Below are positions 7,824 through 17,035 of a stretch of DNA of 29,406 bases, piece by piece. Within the stretch, counting starts at the first letter, position 1, and each line of letters opens with the position of its first letter. A program made the position numbers and the translations under genes. Location: the NCBI GenBank assembly GCA_016868955.1, contig VGFF01000007.1, forward strand, positions 1 through 29,406. Reading direction: 5' to 3'. Below the pieces are notes generated by a model. It searched no databases. It was not told the origin of the DNA and was given only the letters and a program-made list of their open reading frames with translations. The DNA comes from Armatimonadota bacterium (GTDB lineage: Bacteria > Sysuimicrobiota > Sysuimicrobiia > Sysuimicrobiales > VGFF01).

Positions 7824-8278
7824 CGACTGCCCTCCAGCGCCTTCCGAAAATACGTGCCGACGCCCGAGGAGGCCACTTCTTCGTCCCGCGACAAGGTCGC
7901 TTCGATCGTCGTCGTGCGCCGGTTTTCTTCGCCGATCCGCGCCCGCACGAGAAGTTGATCCCCGGGCCGCACCGGGCGCCGGAACCGTACCTCCATCTGC
8001 ACGGTGACGCCTGTCTCGCCGCGCAGGTAGAGCGCGTTGCCCATCACGTCGTCCAACAGGGCCGCGAGAATGCCGCCGTGGATGATGCCTTCCCAGCCCA
8101 CTTGGTGCGGCGCCGGCATGAAGTCGGCCTCGGCGCCGTCCTCGATCCGGCGGAAACGAAGCCACAGCCCGACCGGGTTCTCGGGACCGCAGAGGAAGCA
8201 TCGATTCGCCGGGCGCCATCCGGAGCGGGCCGCGCCGGCGAAGTCGACGAGCGGACGTCCCGATGCCGAGCCGCTCAC
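7820..8278 (-). CDS. PaaI-type hotdog-fold thioesterase
   Basis: A 152-residue protein with a GTG start overlapping the moaC stop (8275-8278). It has CFLCGPENPVGLWLRF near residues 27-42 (a CxxC pair and NPxGL, typical of one PaaI-like subgroup), then GIIHGGILAALLDDVMG (about 63-79), the central hotdog helix with the catalytic-loop HGG. The family hydrolyses acyl-CoA thioesters, often aromatic acyl-CoA in PaaI; the substrate here is unknown. Tight coupling to moaC and smpB tells of co-expression, not shared function. Confidence 0.85.
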   Translation of the reverse strand: MSGSASGRPLVDFAGAARSGWRPANRCFLCGPENPVGLWLRFRRIEDGAEADFMPAPHQVGWEGIIHGGILAALLDDVMGNALYLRGETGVTVQMEVRFRRPVRPGDQLLVRARIGEENRRTTTIEATLSRDEEVASSGVGTYFRKALEGSR

Positions 8279-8802
8279 CGCGACCGGCTCCGTGGCGAGG
8301 CGCCGCGCACGTAGCGGCCGCTGCGTCCGCCCGACTTCCGCTCCAGCCGCACCTCAGCGATCGTCATGTCGCGATCGATCGCTTTGACCATGTCGTAGAT
8401 GCACAACGCGGCGCCGCAGACGGCGACGAGCGCTTCCATCTCGACGCCTGTCCGCCCGACCGTGCTGACGGTGGCCTCGATCTCGACGGCCGGATCATTC
8501 TCCCGGACACCCAAGCGCACGGCGACGCTCGTCAGCGGCAACGGATGACACAGCGGCACGATCTCGGCGGTTCGTTTGGCCGCCGTGATCCCGGCGAGCT
8601 CCGCGACCGCGAGCACGTCGCCCTTCGCGGCGCGGCGGGCCGCGATGACCGCAAGCGTCTCGGCCCGCATACGCACCTCGCCACGCGCCACGGCTTCGCG
8701 GACCGTCTCCGGCTTCGCGCCGACGTCGACCATGCGCGCGCGGCCCGCTTCGTCGAGGTGAGACAGGGACCGCGTGCGGCTGCGCCCGATCGCCGCGCTC
8801 AC
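8275..8802 (-). CDS. moaC: Cyclic pyranopterin monophosphate synthase MoaC
   Basis: A 175-residue protein from a GTG that overlaps the cupin stop (8799-8802). The conserved MoaC blocks are all present: ARMVDVGAKPETVREAVARG, KGDVLAVAELAGI, AAKRTAEIVPLCHPLPL (the active-site LCHPL), and VGRTGVEMEALVAVCGAAL with YDMVKAIDRDM. MoaC converts 3',8-cyclo-7,8-dihydro-GTP to cyclic pyranopterin monophosphate, the first committed molybdenum-cofactor intermediate, after MoaA. MoaA is not in this window; moeA, a late pathway gene, is two genes upstream in the same operon. Confidence 0.96.
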   Translation of the reverse strand: MSAAIGRSRTRSLSHLDEAGRARMVDVGAKPETVREAVARGEVRMRAETLAVIAARRAAKGDVLAVAELAGITAAKRTAEIVPLCHPLPLTSVAVRLGVRENDPAVEIEATVSTVGRTGVEMEALVAVCGAALCIYDMVKAIDRDMTIAEVRLERKSGGRSGRYVRGASPRSRSR

Positions 8803-9203
8803 GAGTCGGCGACTCCGTCCATGTACGTCGCCCAGTTCTTCGCCGGCGGATTCCAATCCGTCGGCCCGGCGCGTTTGATTGAAAGGTGGCACGCCGGGCC
8901 GTGAGGCGTCGCGCCGTGCCAATGCCACACGCCCCCGGGAATGAGCATCATCTCGCCCGGCCGCAGCAGCAGCTTGTCCGTCTCCGCGGCGACGACGCAC
9001 GTGCCCTCGACGCCCTGCAGCACCTGATCCATTTCGTGGACGTGCGGCCGCGTGCGCGATCCGGCGTCGAAGTAGACGGCGAAGACCTCGACGCCGCGCT
9101 CCGTCGCCGGCTCATGCATGCGGTGCATGGCTACCGGACCCGAGAAGTCGCTCGCGCGATCGGCCGGCTTCGCCAGCGCGCGCGACGGCCGCAACGATTT
9201 CAT
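8799..9203 (-). CDS. Small cupin-domain protein
   Basis: A 134-residue single-domain protein started by ATG with GGGAG six bases upstream. Cupin motif 1 is seen as RTRPHVHEMDQVLQGVEGT (about 50-68, with HVH and a downstream Gln in place of Glu), and motif 2 as PGEMMLIPGGVWHWHGA (about 83-99). These would give a His-rich metal site. The C-terminal PTDWNPPAKNWATYM is typical of this group. Cupins of this kind are dioxygenase- or sensor-like; no specific role can be assigned. It sits between moeA and moaC. Confidence 0.82.
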   Translation of the reverse strand: MKSLRPSRALAKPADRASDFSGPVAMHRMHEPATERGVEVFAVYFDAGSRTRPHVHEMDQVLQGVEGTCVVAAETDKLLLRPGEMMLIPGGVWHWHGATPHGPACHLSIKRAGPTDWNPPAKNWATYMDGVADS

Positions 9204-9249
9204 GATCGCTCCCGATTCGGTTTCTTGTTCACGGCGACGGCCTAGCGAA

Positions 9250-10490
9250 TCACGCGAACAGCGAGACGTCGACGACGGCGCCGGCGTCGAGACGCTCCCC
9301 GGCCCGCACGCGCGTGTATCCGTCCGCCCCTGTCATCGTCGTCATCATGCTCGACTTGCCGAGGATCGGATCGGCCATCAATCGATCTTCGTTTCGCCGC
9401 AGGGCCAGGCGCACGTATTCGTCGCGTTCGGCCGGCGCGCGCAACGCCCGCTCCAGGATCGCCGGAACGCGTGGCGCCCCGCGTGCGCGCGGCGCCACGC
9501 CGAGCATCGACTCCAGCACCGGCCGGACGAAGACCTCGAAGACGATCATCGACGAGACGGGGTGCCCGGGAAGACCAACGACGGGTTTGCCATCGCAGAC
9601 CGCGAGCAGCGTCGGCTTGCCGGGCTTGATCGTGACGCCGTGGACGAGAACCCCGGGCGATCCCAGACGCGGGATGACCTGGTCCTGCACGTCGAGCGTG
9701 CCGACGGAGCTCCCGCCCGAGAGCACGATGATGTCGGCATCGGTGAGCGCCGCGCGCAGGGCGTCCTCGACGCGCGCGACATCGTCCGGCAGAATCCCGC
9801 AGACGCGGGCGACGCCGCCGACGCGGGCGACTTGGGCGCTCAGCCCCAGGGCGTTCATGTCACGCACTTGCCCCGGCGCCGGCGTCCGGTCCGGTGGCAC
9901 GACCTCGTCGCCTGTCGAGAAGATCGCGACGCGCGGGGCGCGCGCGCACAACGGCCGAATCACGCCGAGGCCGGAGAGGATTGCGACCTCCTGCGGACGG
10001 ACGAGCGTGCCGCGCCCGAGCACGAGATCGCCGCGCCGCACGTCCTCGCCGCGCCGCACGAGGTTCTCGCCCGCAGTGACCGTGCGAGAGACCTCGACGA
10101 TCTCGCCGCGCCACGTGCAGACTTCCTGCATCACGATCGCGTCGGCGCCCGCCGGCATCATGCCGCCGGTCGGCATGCGCACCGCTTCGCTGGCGCCGAC
10201 GGAGACGCCCGCCGCCACGCCCATGCGGACCTCGCCGACGACGCGCAACGACCGCCGCTCCGTCGTGGTCGCGCCGGTGAGATCGGCGGCCCGCACGGCG
10301 AAGCCGTCGACAGCGGAGCGATCGAACGGGGGCAGATCTTCGTCCGCGATGACGTCCGCCGCGAGGGTTCGCCCCAACGCCAGATCCAGCGGCGTTTCTT
10401 CAGCGCCTAGGGTGCCCGCGGGGAGCGCGCCGGAAAACGCGGCCAGCGCTTCCTCGACGCCGTGCAGCCGCGTGAAGCCCTTCATCGCCT

Positions 10491-10494
<4 letters not shown>
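9250..10494 (-). CDS. moeA: Molybdopterin molybdenumtransferase MoeA
   Basis: A 414-residue protein, normal MoeA length. Visible motifs: DEDLPPFDRSAVDGFAVR (about 52-69), MPTGGMMPAGADAIVMQE, GEDVRRGDLVLGRGT, RVAIFSTGDEVVPP, IIVLSGGSSVG, and HGVTIKPGKPTLLAV followed by VVGLPGHPVSSMI. MoeA inserts molybdate into adenylylated molybdopterin, releasing AMP. The GTG at 10492-10494 overlaps the stop of the upstream gene (GTGA); an ATG three codons in is the alternative start. It belongs to the operon running to smpB. Confidence 0.96.
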
Positions 10495-11687
<1,193 letters not shown>

Positions 11688-11728
11688 GGGCTCCTCACCA
11701 CTTCACGCGCGAGCCGACGCATCGCTCG

Positions 11729-12055
11729 TCACGGGCGAGGCGTCGGGTTCGGCGTCGGGGTCGGGAGGATCTGGATCGGCACGAGGTCCGACGGCTCGCC
11801 GGCGCGCCGGGTGATCGTCCATTGCCGGCCGTCGTAGCGCACGCGATCGCCAACCTGGACGCGCGCCCAGAACGTCGCCGGCACGTTGTAGTGCGTCCGG
11901 TCGACGACGATGATCCACTCCCGCGTGCCATCGGAGTGCGTGTCCTTCTGATCGACGTAACCCACCACGACCTGTGCTTTGTCGTCGCAACCGGGAATGA
12001 TCTGTCCGAAGATCGCCGCGAACGCGACGGAAAGGGCGAACAAAGGTTTGACCAC
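11729..12055 (-). CDS. Small probable lipoprotein, function unknown
   Basis: Started at the GTG at 12053-12055, which has GGAGGTG six bases upstream, the product has 108 residues; the frame stays open for five further codons. MVKPLFALSVAFAAIFGQ is a hydrophobic export signal, and IIPGC fits a loose lipobox with C23 as the lipidated residue. The middle is a beta-rich domain with EWIIVVDRTHYNVPATFW and VQVGDRVRYDGRQWTI, suggestive of a small barrel. The C-terminus PTPTPNPTPRP is a flexible Pro/Thr tail. I do not recognise the family. It diverges from pckA and is separated from the kbl-like gene by 41 bp. Confidence 0.6.
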   Translation of the reverse strand: MVKPLFALSVAFAAIFGQIIPGCDDKAQVVVGYVDQKDTHSDGTREWIIVVDRTHYNVPATFWARVQVGDRVRYDGRQWTITRRAGEPSDLVPIQILPTPTPNPTPRP

Positions 12056-12120
12056 CAAAGACACCTCCACGGTACCTATTTCATCGATTCGATCGTTAAT
12101 TCTGACAACACGAGGGAACC

Positions 12121-12157
12121 CAGCGGAATCGAGCCGCTGTCACACTGCAACTATGAT
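12121..12157 (+). promoter_or_regulatory. Possible pckA promoter with an overlapping inverted repeat
   Basis: The 240 bp between the lipoprotein gene and pckA contain a good -10-like hexamer TATGAT (12152-12157) but only a weak -35 match 17 bases upstream. The inverted repeat CAGCGG-N7-CCGCTG (12121-12139) overlaps the -35 position, as an operator might. No other gene is seen in this gap. Confidence 0.3.
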
Positions 12158-12295
12158 AGCGCAGCGCGCGTTCCCGGCTTCATCGGGTCGCCGGACCTCT
12201 GTGCTATCCTCAACTGGGACGCGGCTTGGCCCGGTGTGTCGGGTGGTCCGTCAGTCCCCGCACTCATGCCCCCGTATGAAGGATGGTCGCCGCAT

Positions 12296-13891
12296 ATGAA
12301 ACTCGCTGATCCCTCCGGGAAGAACCCGTCCGGGTTCCGCTTCGAGGGTGAGGTCCATTGGAACCTGCCGCCCGCCGCCCTCTACGAACACGCAATACGC
12401 CGCCATGAAGGCTACTTGGCCGCCGGCGGGGCGCTCATCGCGATCACGTCGCCGCACACCGGCCGCTCGCCGCGCGACAAGTTCATCGTCCGGGAGCCGG
12501 AGTCGGAGTCCAAGATCTGGTGGGGGCGGGTTAACCAACCCATGGGTCCCGACCACTTCAATGAGCTGCGACGGCACGTATTGTCACACTTGCAAGACAA
12601 GACCGTGTTCGTGCAAGACCTCCTGGTGGGCGCCGACCCGACCCACGCCCTGCCGATCCGCATCATCACTGAAGATGCGTGGCAGAGCCTGTTTGCCCGG
12701 AACCTGTTCATCCGCATTCACGACTTCGCGGTCTTGCGCGCGCACAAGCCGGCCTGGACCGTGATCGCCACGCCGACTTGCCTGGCATCCCCCGATCGAC
12801 ACGGCACCCGCAGCCCGACGTTCGTCGTAATAAATTTCGCGGAGAAGCTGGTGCTCATCGGCGGCACGCACTACGCCGGCGAGATCAAGAAGTCCATGTT
12901 CACCGTGATGAACTACCTGCTCCCTATCCAAGGGAATCCGGCGATGCATTGCTCCGCGAATGTCGGCCAAGACGGCCGCCCCGCCCTATTCTTCGGCCTG
13001 TCCGGCACGGGAAAGACGAGTCTCTCGACGGACCCGGAGCGACCCCTCGTGGGAGATGACGAGCATGGGTGGACGGACGACGGCATCTTCAACTTCGAAG
13101 GCGGATGCTACGCGAAGACGATCCGGTTGTCGCTGACGGCCGAGCCGGACATCTACGCGGCAACGCACAAGTTCGGCACGATCCTGGAGAACGTCGTCGC
13201 CGATCTGACCACGCGCGAGCTGGATCTCGACGACGAGACCATGACCGAGAACACGCGAGCGGCCTATCCGCTTACGCACTTGTCCAATGTCGCCCAAGGC
13301 GGTCGGGCCGGACATCCTACCGACGTCGTCTTCCTGGCCGCGGACGCGTTCGGCGTAATGCCGCCCATCGCGCGCCTGACACCGGACCAGATCGAGTATC
13401 ACTTCCTGTCCGGTTACACGGCGAAGGTCGCAGGCACGGAGAAAGGTGTCGTCGACCCCGAGGCGACGTTCTCGGCGTGCTTCGGCGATGTCTTCCTCGC
13501 GTTGCATCCCAAGGTCTACGCCGAACAGATCGTGCAGCGCATTCGCGCGCACAAGGCCCGCGCTTGGTTGATCAACACGGGATGGACCGGCGGCCCGTTC
13601 GGCGTCGGCCATCGCATCTCCATTCGCCACACGCGGGCGATCATTCGCGCCGCGCTGACCGGGCAGCTGGACGGGTTGCCGCTGCGCGAGGACCCCGTCT
13701 TCCGCCTCCTGGTGCCGGAACAGGTACCGGGCATTCCCATGGAGCTGCTGACACCGCGGAGGACGTGGGCGACCGCCGACTCATTCGACGCGCAAGCGAG
13801 GCGGCTGGCGGGCATGTTCGTCGAGAACTTCAAGCAGTTCGAGGCGAATGTCGAGCCCCGCGTGCGCGAGGCCGGACCGCGCGCCGGATAG
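12296..13891 (+). CDS. pckA: Phosphoenolpyruvate carboxykinase (ATP)
   Basis: A 531-residue protein (family usually 520-540). Motifs: ITSPHTGRSPRDKFIV (50-65), THYAGEIKKSMFTVMNYLLP (191-210) with the metal-binding lysine region, the P-loop GLSGTGKTSLS (234-244), GDDEHGWTDDGIFNFEGGCY (253-272) with the catalytic aspartates, and WLINTGWTGGPFGVG near the C-terminus. It decarboxylates and phosphorylates oxaloacetate to PEP with ATP, the entry step of gluconeogenesis. An in-frame ATG at 12266 is an alternative start but has no binding site; the one at 12296 has AAGGA at some distance. It is monocistronic, with a strong hairpin after it. Confidence 0.97.
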   Translation: MKLADPSGKNPSGFRFEGEVHWNLPPAALYEHAIRRHEGYLAAGGALIAITSPHTGRSPRDKFIVREPESESKIWWGRVNQPMGPDHFNELRRHVLSHLQDKTVFVQDLLVGADPTHALPIRIITEDAWQSLFARNLFIRIHDFAVLRAHKPAWTVIATPTCLASPDRHGTRSPTFVVINFAEKLVLIGGTHYAGEIKKSMFTVMNYLLPIQGNPAMHCSANVGQDGRPALFFGLSGTGKTSLSTDPERPLVGDDEHGWTDDGIFNFEGGCYAKTIRLSLTAEPDIYAATHKFGTILENVVADLTTRELDLDDETMTENTRAAYPLTHLSNVAQGGRAGHPTDVVFLAADAFGVMPPIARLTPDQIEYHFLSGYTAKVAGTEKGVVDPEATFSACFGDVFLALHPKVYAEQIVQRIRAHKARAWLINTGWTGGPFGVGHRISIRHTRAIIRAALTGQLDGLPLREDPVFRLLVPEQVPGIPMELLTPRRTWATADSFDAQARRLAGMFVENFKQFEANVEPRVREAGPRAG

Positions 13892-13910
13892 CCGCGAGCG
13901 GGATAAGCGA

Positions 13911-13952
13911 GCGAAGCGCCCGGCGCCCCAGGCGTCCGGGCGCTTCGCGTTT
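13911..13952 (+). terminator. Terminator hairpin after pckA
   Basis: Arms 13911-13923 and 13936-13948 form a perfect 13-bp GC-rich stem with a 12-base loop, followed by GTTTC. It lies 20 bases after the pckA stop. The T-tract is short, but stem stability is high. Confidence 0.7.
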
Positions 13953-14036
13953 CGGTGACGGTGTGACGCTCCCATTACCGTCCTTGCGCATGCTCGGGTC
14001 GAAAGCAGACGGTGGAATCCACCGAATGAGGTCGCG

Positions 14037-14771
14037 ATGACCAAGGAGGTCCTCGTAGTCGACGACGAGCCGAACATCGTGGAGCTCGTGCGACTCAATC
14101 TGTCGCAGGAAGGATACGACGTCGGCTTCCCCTACGACGGGCACGAGGCGCTGTCGCAAGCACGGCGACACCCGCCGGACCGCATCATCCTCGACCTGAT
14201 GCTGCCGTAAGTGGACGGCCTGGAGATCTGCCGCACCCTGCGTCGCGAGAGCGCGGCTCTCATTCTCATGTTAACGGCGCGAGACGGGGAGCTCGAGCGC
14301 GTCGTCGGCTTCGAGACCAGCTCCGACGACTACGTCACGAAGCCTCTCAGTCCGCGCGAGTTGGTTGCGCGCGTCCGCGCGATCCTGCGCCGGGCGACGG
14401 CCGCCGGCGGTGCGGAAGGCGGCGGACAATCGGCGGTGACCGTCGGAGCGCTCCGGCTGGAGCCGGATAAGCGCGAGGTCACCCTCGGCGGCAACTCGAT
14501 CGAGCTCACGGCCAAGGAGGTCGATTTGCTGAAGCGCATGATGTCGCACCCAGATCGCGTGTTCACGCGCGAGTCGCTGCTCGAGAACATCTGGGGCTAC
14601 GACTACTTCGGCAGCACGCGGACCGTCGACATGTTCATCAGCCGGCTGCGCGAGAGGATCGAGGACGATCCCGGCTCGCCGACCTTCATCGTCACCGTCC
14701 GCGGCGTCGGGTACAAATTCCGTTGGGCCGCCGAGGCGGCCCAACGGAAGTCCAAGAGGATGGCCCGATGA
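14037..14771 (+). pseudogene. OmpR/PhoB-family response regulator interrupted by TAA
   Basis: From ATG 14037 the frame encodes a receiver domain: TKEVLVVDDEPNIVELVRLN with the acidic pair, then IILDLMLP containing the phospho-acceptor Asp. Codon 58 is TAA (14208-14210), exactly where homologues have the residue after LP in LPxxDG. The same frame then resumes with VDGLEICRTLRRE, the conserved Thr in LMLTARDGE, Lys in DDYVTKPLSPREL, and a full winged-helix domain ending in VRGVGYKFRW. Total 245 codons, normal for the family. A GAA-to-TAA change would explain the stop. It overlaps the kinase gene by ATGA, the normal pair layout. As read, no functional protein is made unless the stop is suppressed or is a sequence error. 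Confidence 0.85.
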
Positions 14772-16545
14772 CGCTGCGAACGCGCTTGCTGATCAGCTAA
14801 GTGGTTGTCGTCGTCGCCGGCGGCGTGTTCATCGTCGGCGCCGTCGAACGCTGGTATACGACCATGTAGTCCAATGCGCTCCAGACGCAGGCGCGCGTCG
14901 TCGCCGAAGGCGTGCGTCCGCGCATCTTGGCCGGCGAGAGCTTTCATTCGATCGACGCGTCGGCGAAGCAGTTCGAGTGGCGCGACGGCGTCTACGTCGG
15001 CGTCCGCAACGAACACGGCATCAAGCCCCATCTCGGTGCGACGCAGGCGCCGCCGCCGCCGGAGGTGCTCGCCACGTTACGCGGACAACCGCAGGGCGCG
15101 CAGCGCTGGGATACGTACCGCAATCAGCCGCGCCTGTTCGCGGCCTCACCGGTGCGTGAAGGCGATCGCGTGATCGGCGTCGTGCACATGTCGGCGCCGC
15201 AAGTCTGGGTCCACCGCCAGCTGCAGCAGATCTGGTGGAGCTTCGCCGGCGTCGGATCGTTGGCGCTGATCGTCGCGGCGTTCTTCGGTGTGCGCATAGG
15301 CCGGTCCGTAACGCGCCCGCTGCGCGACCTGACCGAGAGTGCGCAGGCTATCAGCCGCGGCGACTTCGGCCGCCAAGTGCACGTCGCCGACGGCGACGAG
15401 ATCGGTCGCCTCGGCTTCGCCTTCAATCGCATGGCCACGCAGCTGTCGAGCACGATCGCCGACATCCGCGCGCAGCGAAACCAACTGGAGGCCGTGCTGG
15501 CCGGGGTGCGCGAGGGCATGGTTGCCGTCGATGTTAAGGGCACGCTGCTGTTGTTCAATCAGCCAGCGATCGACATGTTGGCGCTTCGAGCCGAGGACGC
15601 AGGCGCCCGCGTTGACGAACGCCTGCGCGAGCCGTCCTTACGGACCGCCGTCGCGAAGACGATCGACGGACGATCCTACGGCGAAGACTGGACGCACCAG
15701 ATGAGCGATGGGCGGGTCGTGGAAGTCTCGTGCAGGCCCATCCGCGGCGATGGCGCGGTCACCGGCGCCGTCGCCGTCCTGCGAGACGTGACGGCGCTGC
15801 ACCGCTCCGAGCGCCTGCGGCGCGAGCTGGTGGCCAAAGTCTCCCACGAGCTGCGCACGCCGCTGACGTCGATCAAGGGGTTCGCCGAGACATTGTTATC
15901 GGGCGCCGTCGAAGACGAGCACAACGCGCGACGGTTTCTCGAGATCATCGAGAGCGAGGCGAACCGGGTCGTCAAGCTCGTCGATGACCTGCTGGAGCTG
16001 TCGCGGCTCGAGGCGAAGGGCGTGCCCTTCGAGGAGCGGCCGTTCGATCTCGGCCGCGTCTGCCAGGTCGTCGAAACGAAGCATCAGCCGCGCGCCGAGG
16101 CAGCCGGCATCCGCCTGGCGCTGCGCACGAGCAGCCAAGCAGTCGTGCTCGCCGATCCGGATCGCGTTGAGCAAATTCTCGAGAACCTGGTCGACAACGC
16201 GCTCAAGTTCACGCCGGAAGGCGGCCGCATCGACATCGATTTGACCGTCGACGACGGGGAAGCCACGGTCATCGTGCGCGACACCGGTCGGGGAATCCCG
16301 CCGGACGACCTGCCGCACATCTTCGAGCGTTTCTATCGCGTCGATCGCGCGCGGGCGCGCGGCACCGGCGGAAGCGGGGTCGGGCTGGCAATCGCCCTGC
16401 ATCTCACGGGGCGCAGGGGGACCGGATCTGGGCGCAGAGCGCCCCCGGACAACGCAGCCAATTCGCCGTCACCCTGCCGTTGGCGCGCGAGGAGGCGGCG
16501 CCATTGCCGACGGTGCCGCATCCGGCGCCCTCCACCATGCGCTGA
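14768..16545 (+). pseudogene. PhoR-like sensor histidine kinase with two nonsense codons and a frameshift
   Basis: The frame starts MTLRTRLLIS, a typical kinase N-terminus, then meets TAA at codon 11 (14798-14800) where a Tyr would be usual, continues through a membrane helix VVVVVAGGVFIVG, and meets TAG at codon 34 (14867-14869). After these come an extracytoplasmic sensor region, a second helix (about SLALIVAAFFGVRIGRSV), HAMP, a PAS-like domain, the H box VSHELRTPLTSIKGF, the N box LENLVDNALKFTPEGG and the G boxes DTGRGIPPDD and GTGGSGVGLAI. Around 16406-16425 one base is missing. Restoring it turns the tail into GDRIWAQSAPGQRSQFAVTL, the usual kinase end, stopping at 16543-16545. As it stands the frame instead runs on into the thioredoxin-like gene. 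Partner of the adjacent regulator. Confidence 0.85.
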
Positions 16546-16963
16546 GCTTCTTGGCATCATCGCGGGCGATCGCCCGCTGACGATCGAGCAGCTGCGCGGG
16601 CGCGTCGTCAGCGTCCACATGTGGGTCGCGGGCTGCATCAACTGCTTGAATACGCTGCCGCACCTGAAGCGTTGGGACGCGAATTACCGTAACCGCGGGT
16701 TCGTGTTGATCGGAGTGCACGCGCCGGAGTTTCCGCACGAAACGTCGACGACGTGCGTCCGCAACGCAATCGACCGGCTCGGCATCCGGTACGCCGTCGT
16801 GATGAACAACGACTTCCGCATCTGGCGCGACTACCGCAACTCATATTGGCCGACGCTCTACCTTGTCGACAAGCAGGGTCACCTGAGCTATCGCTGCATC
16901 GGCGAAGGCGCCTACCAGGAAACGGAACGCGAGATCGAGAAGCTGCTGGAGGAGCCATCGTAA
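16544..16963 (+). pseudogene. Thioredoxin-like (TlpA/DipZ C-terminal type) domain without a start codon
   Basis: About 139 residues match extracytoplasmic thioredoxin-like proteins: LTIEQLRGRVVSVHMWVAGC, the active-site-like CINC followed by LNTLPHLKRW, GFVLIGVHAPEFPHE, and the cis-Pro segment WPTLYLVDKQGH. The usual FWTYSCINC is here HMWVAGCINC. No ATG, GTG or TTG lies in frame before the first internal ATG at 16619, which is inside the conserved core, and there is no signal peptide. The gene is therefore 5'-truncated or frameshifted at its start: dropping one base after the ATG at 16537 would give a plausible MAELLGI beginning. At present it is read only as a fusion to the frameshifted kinase. 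Expected role: thiol-disulfide exchange outside the membrane. Confidence 0.7.
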
Positions 16964-17035
16964 GGTCATCCCCTGCCGGGCGTGGCCCCGTCGATTCGCC
17001 GCGCGGAGCGATTCGTCCGGCGGAACGGAGAGATC

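Noticed and set aside
16343..16425. Programmed -1 frameshift at the G-run to restore the kinase end
   Set aside because: Slippage would give HLTGRRGDRIW, a poorer match than the HLTEAQGDRIW obtained by restoring one base. The two upstream nonsense codons make a functional product unlikely anyway.
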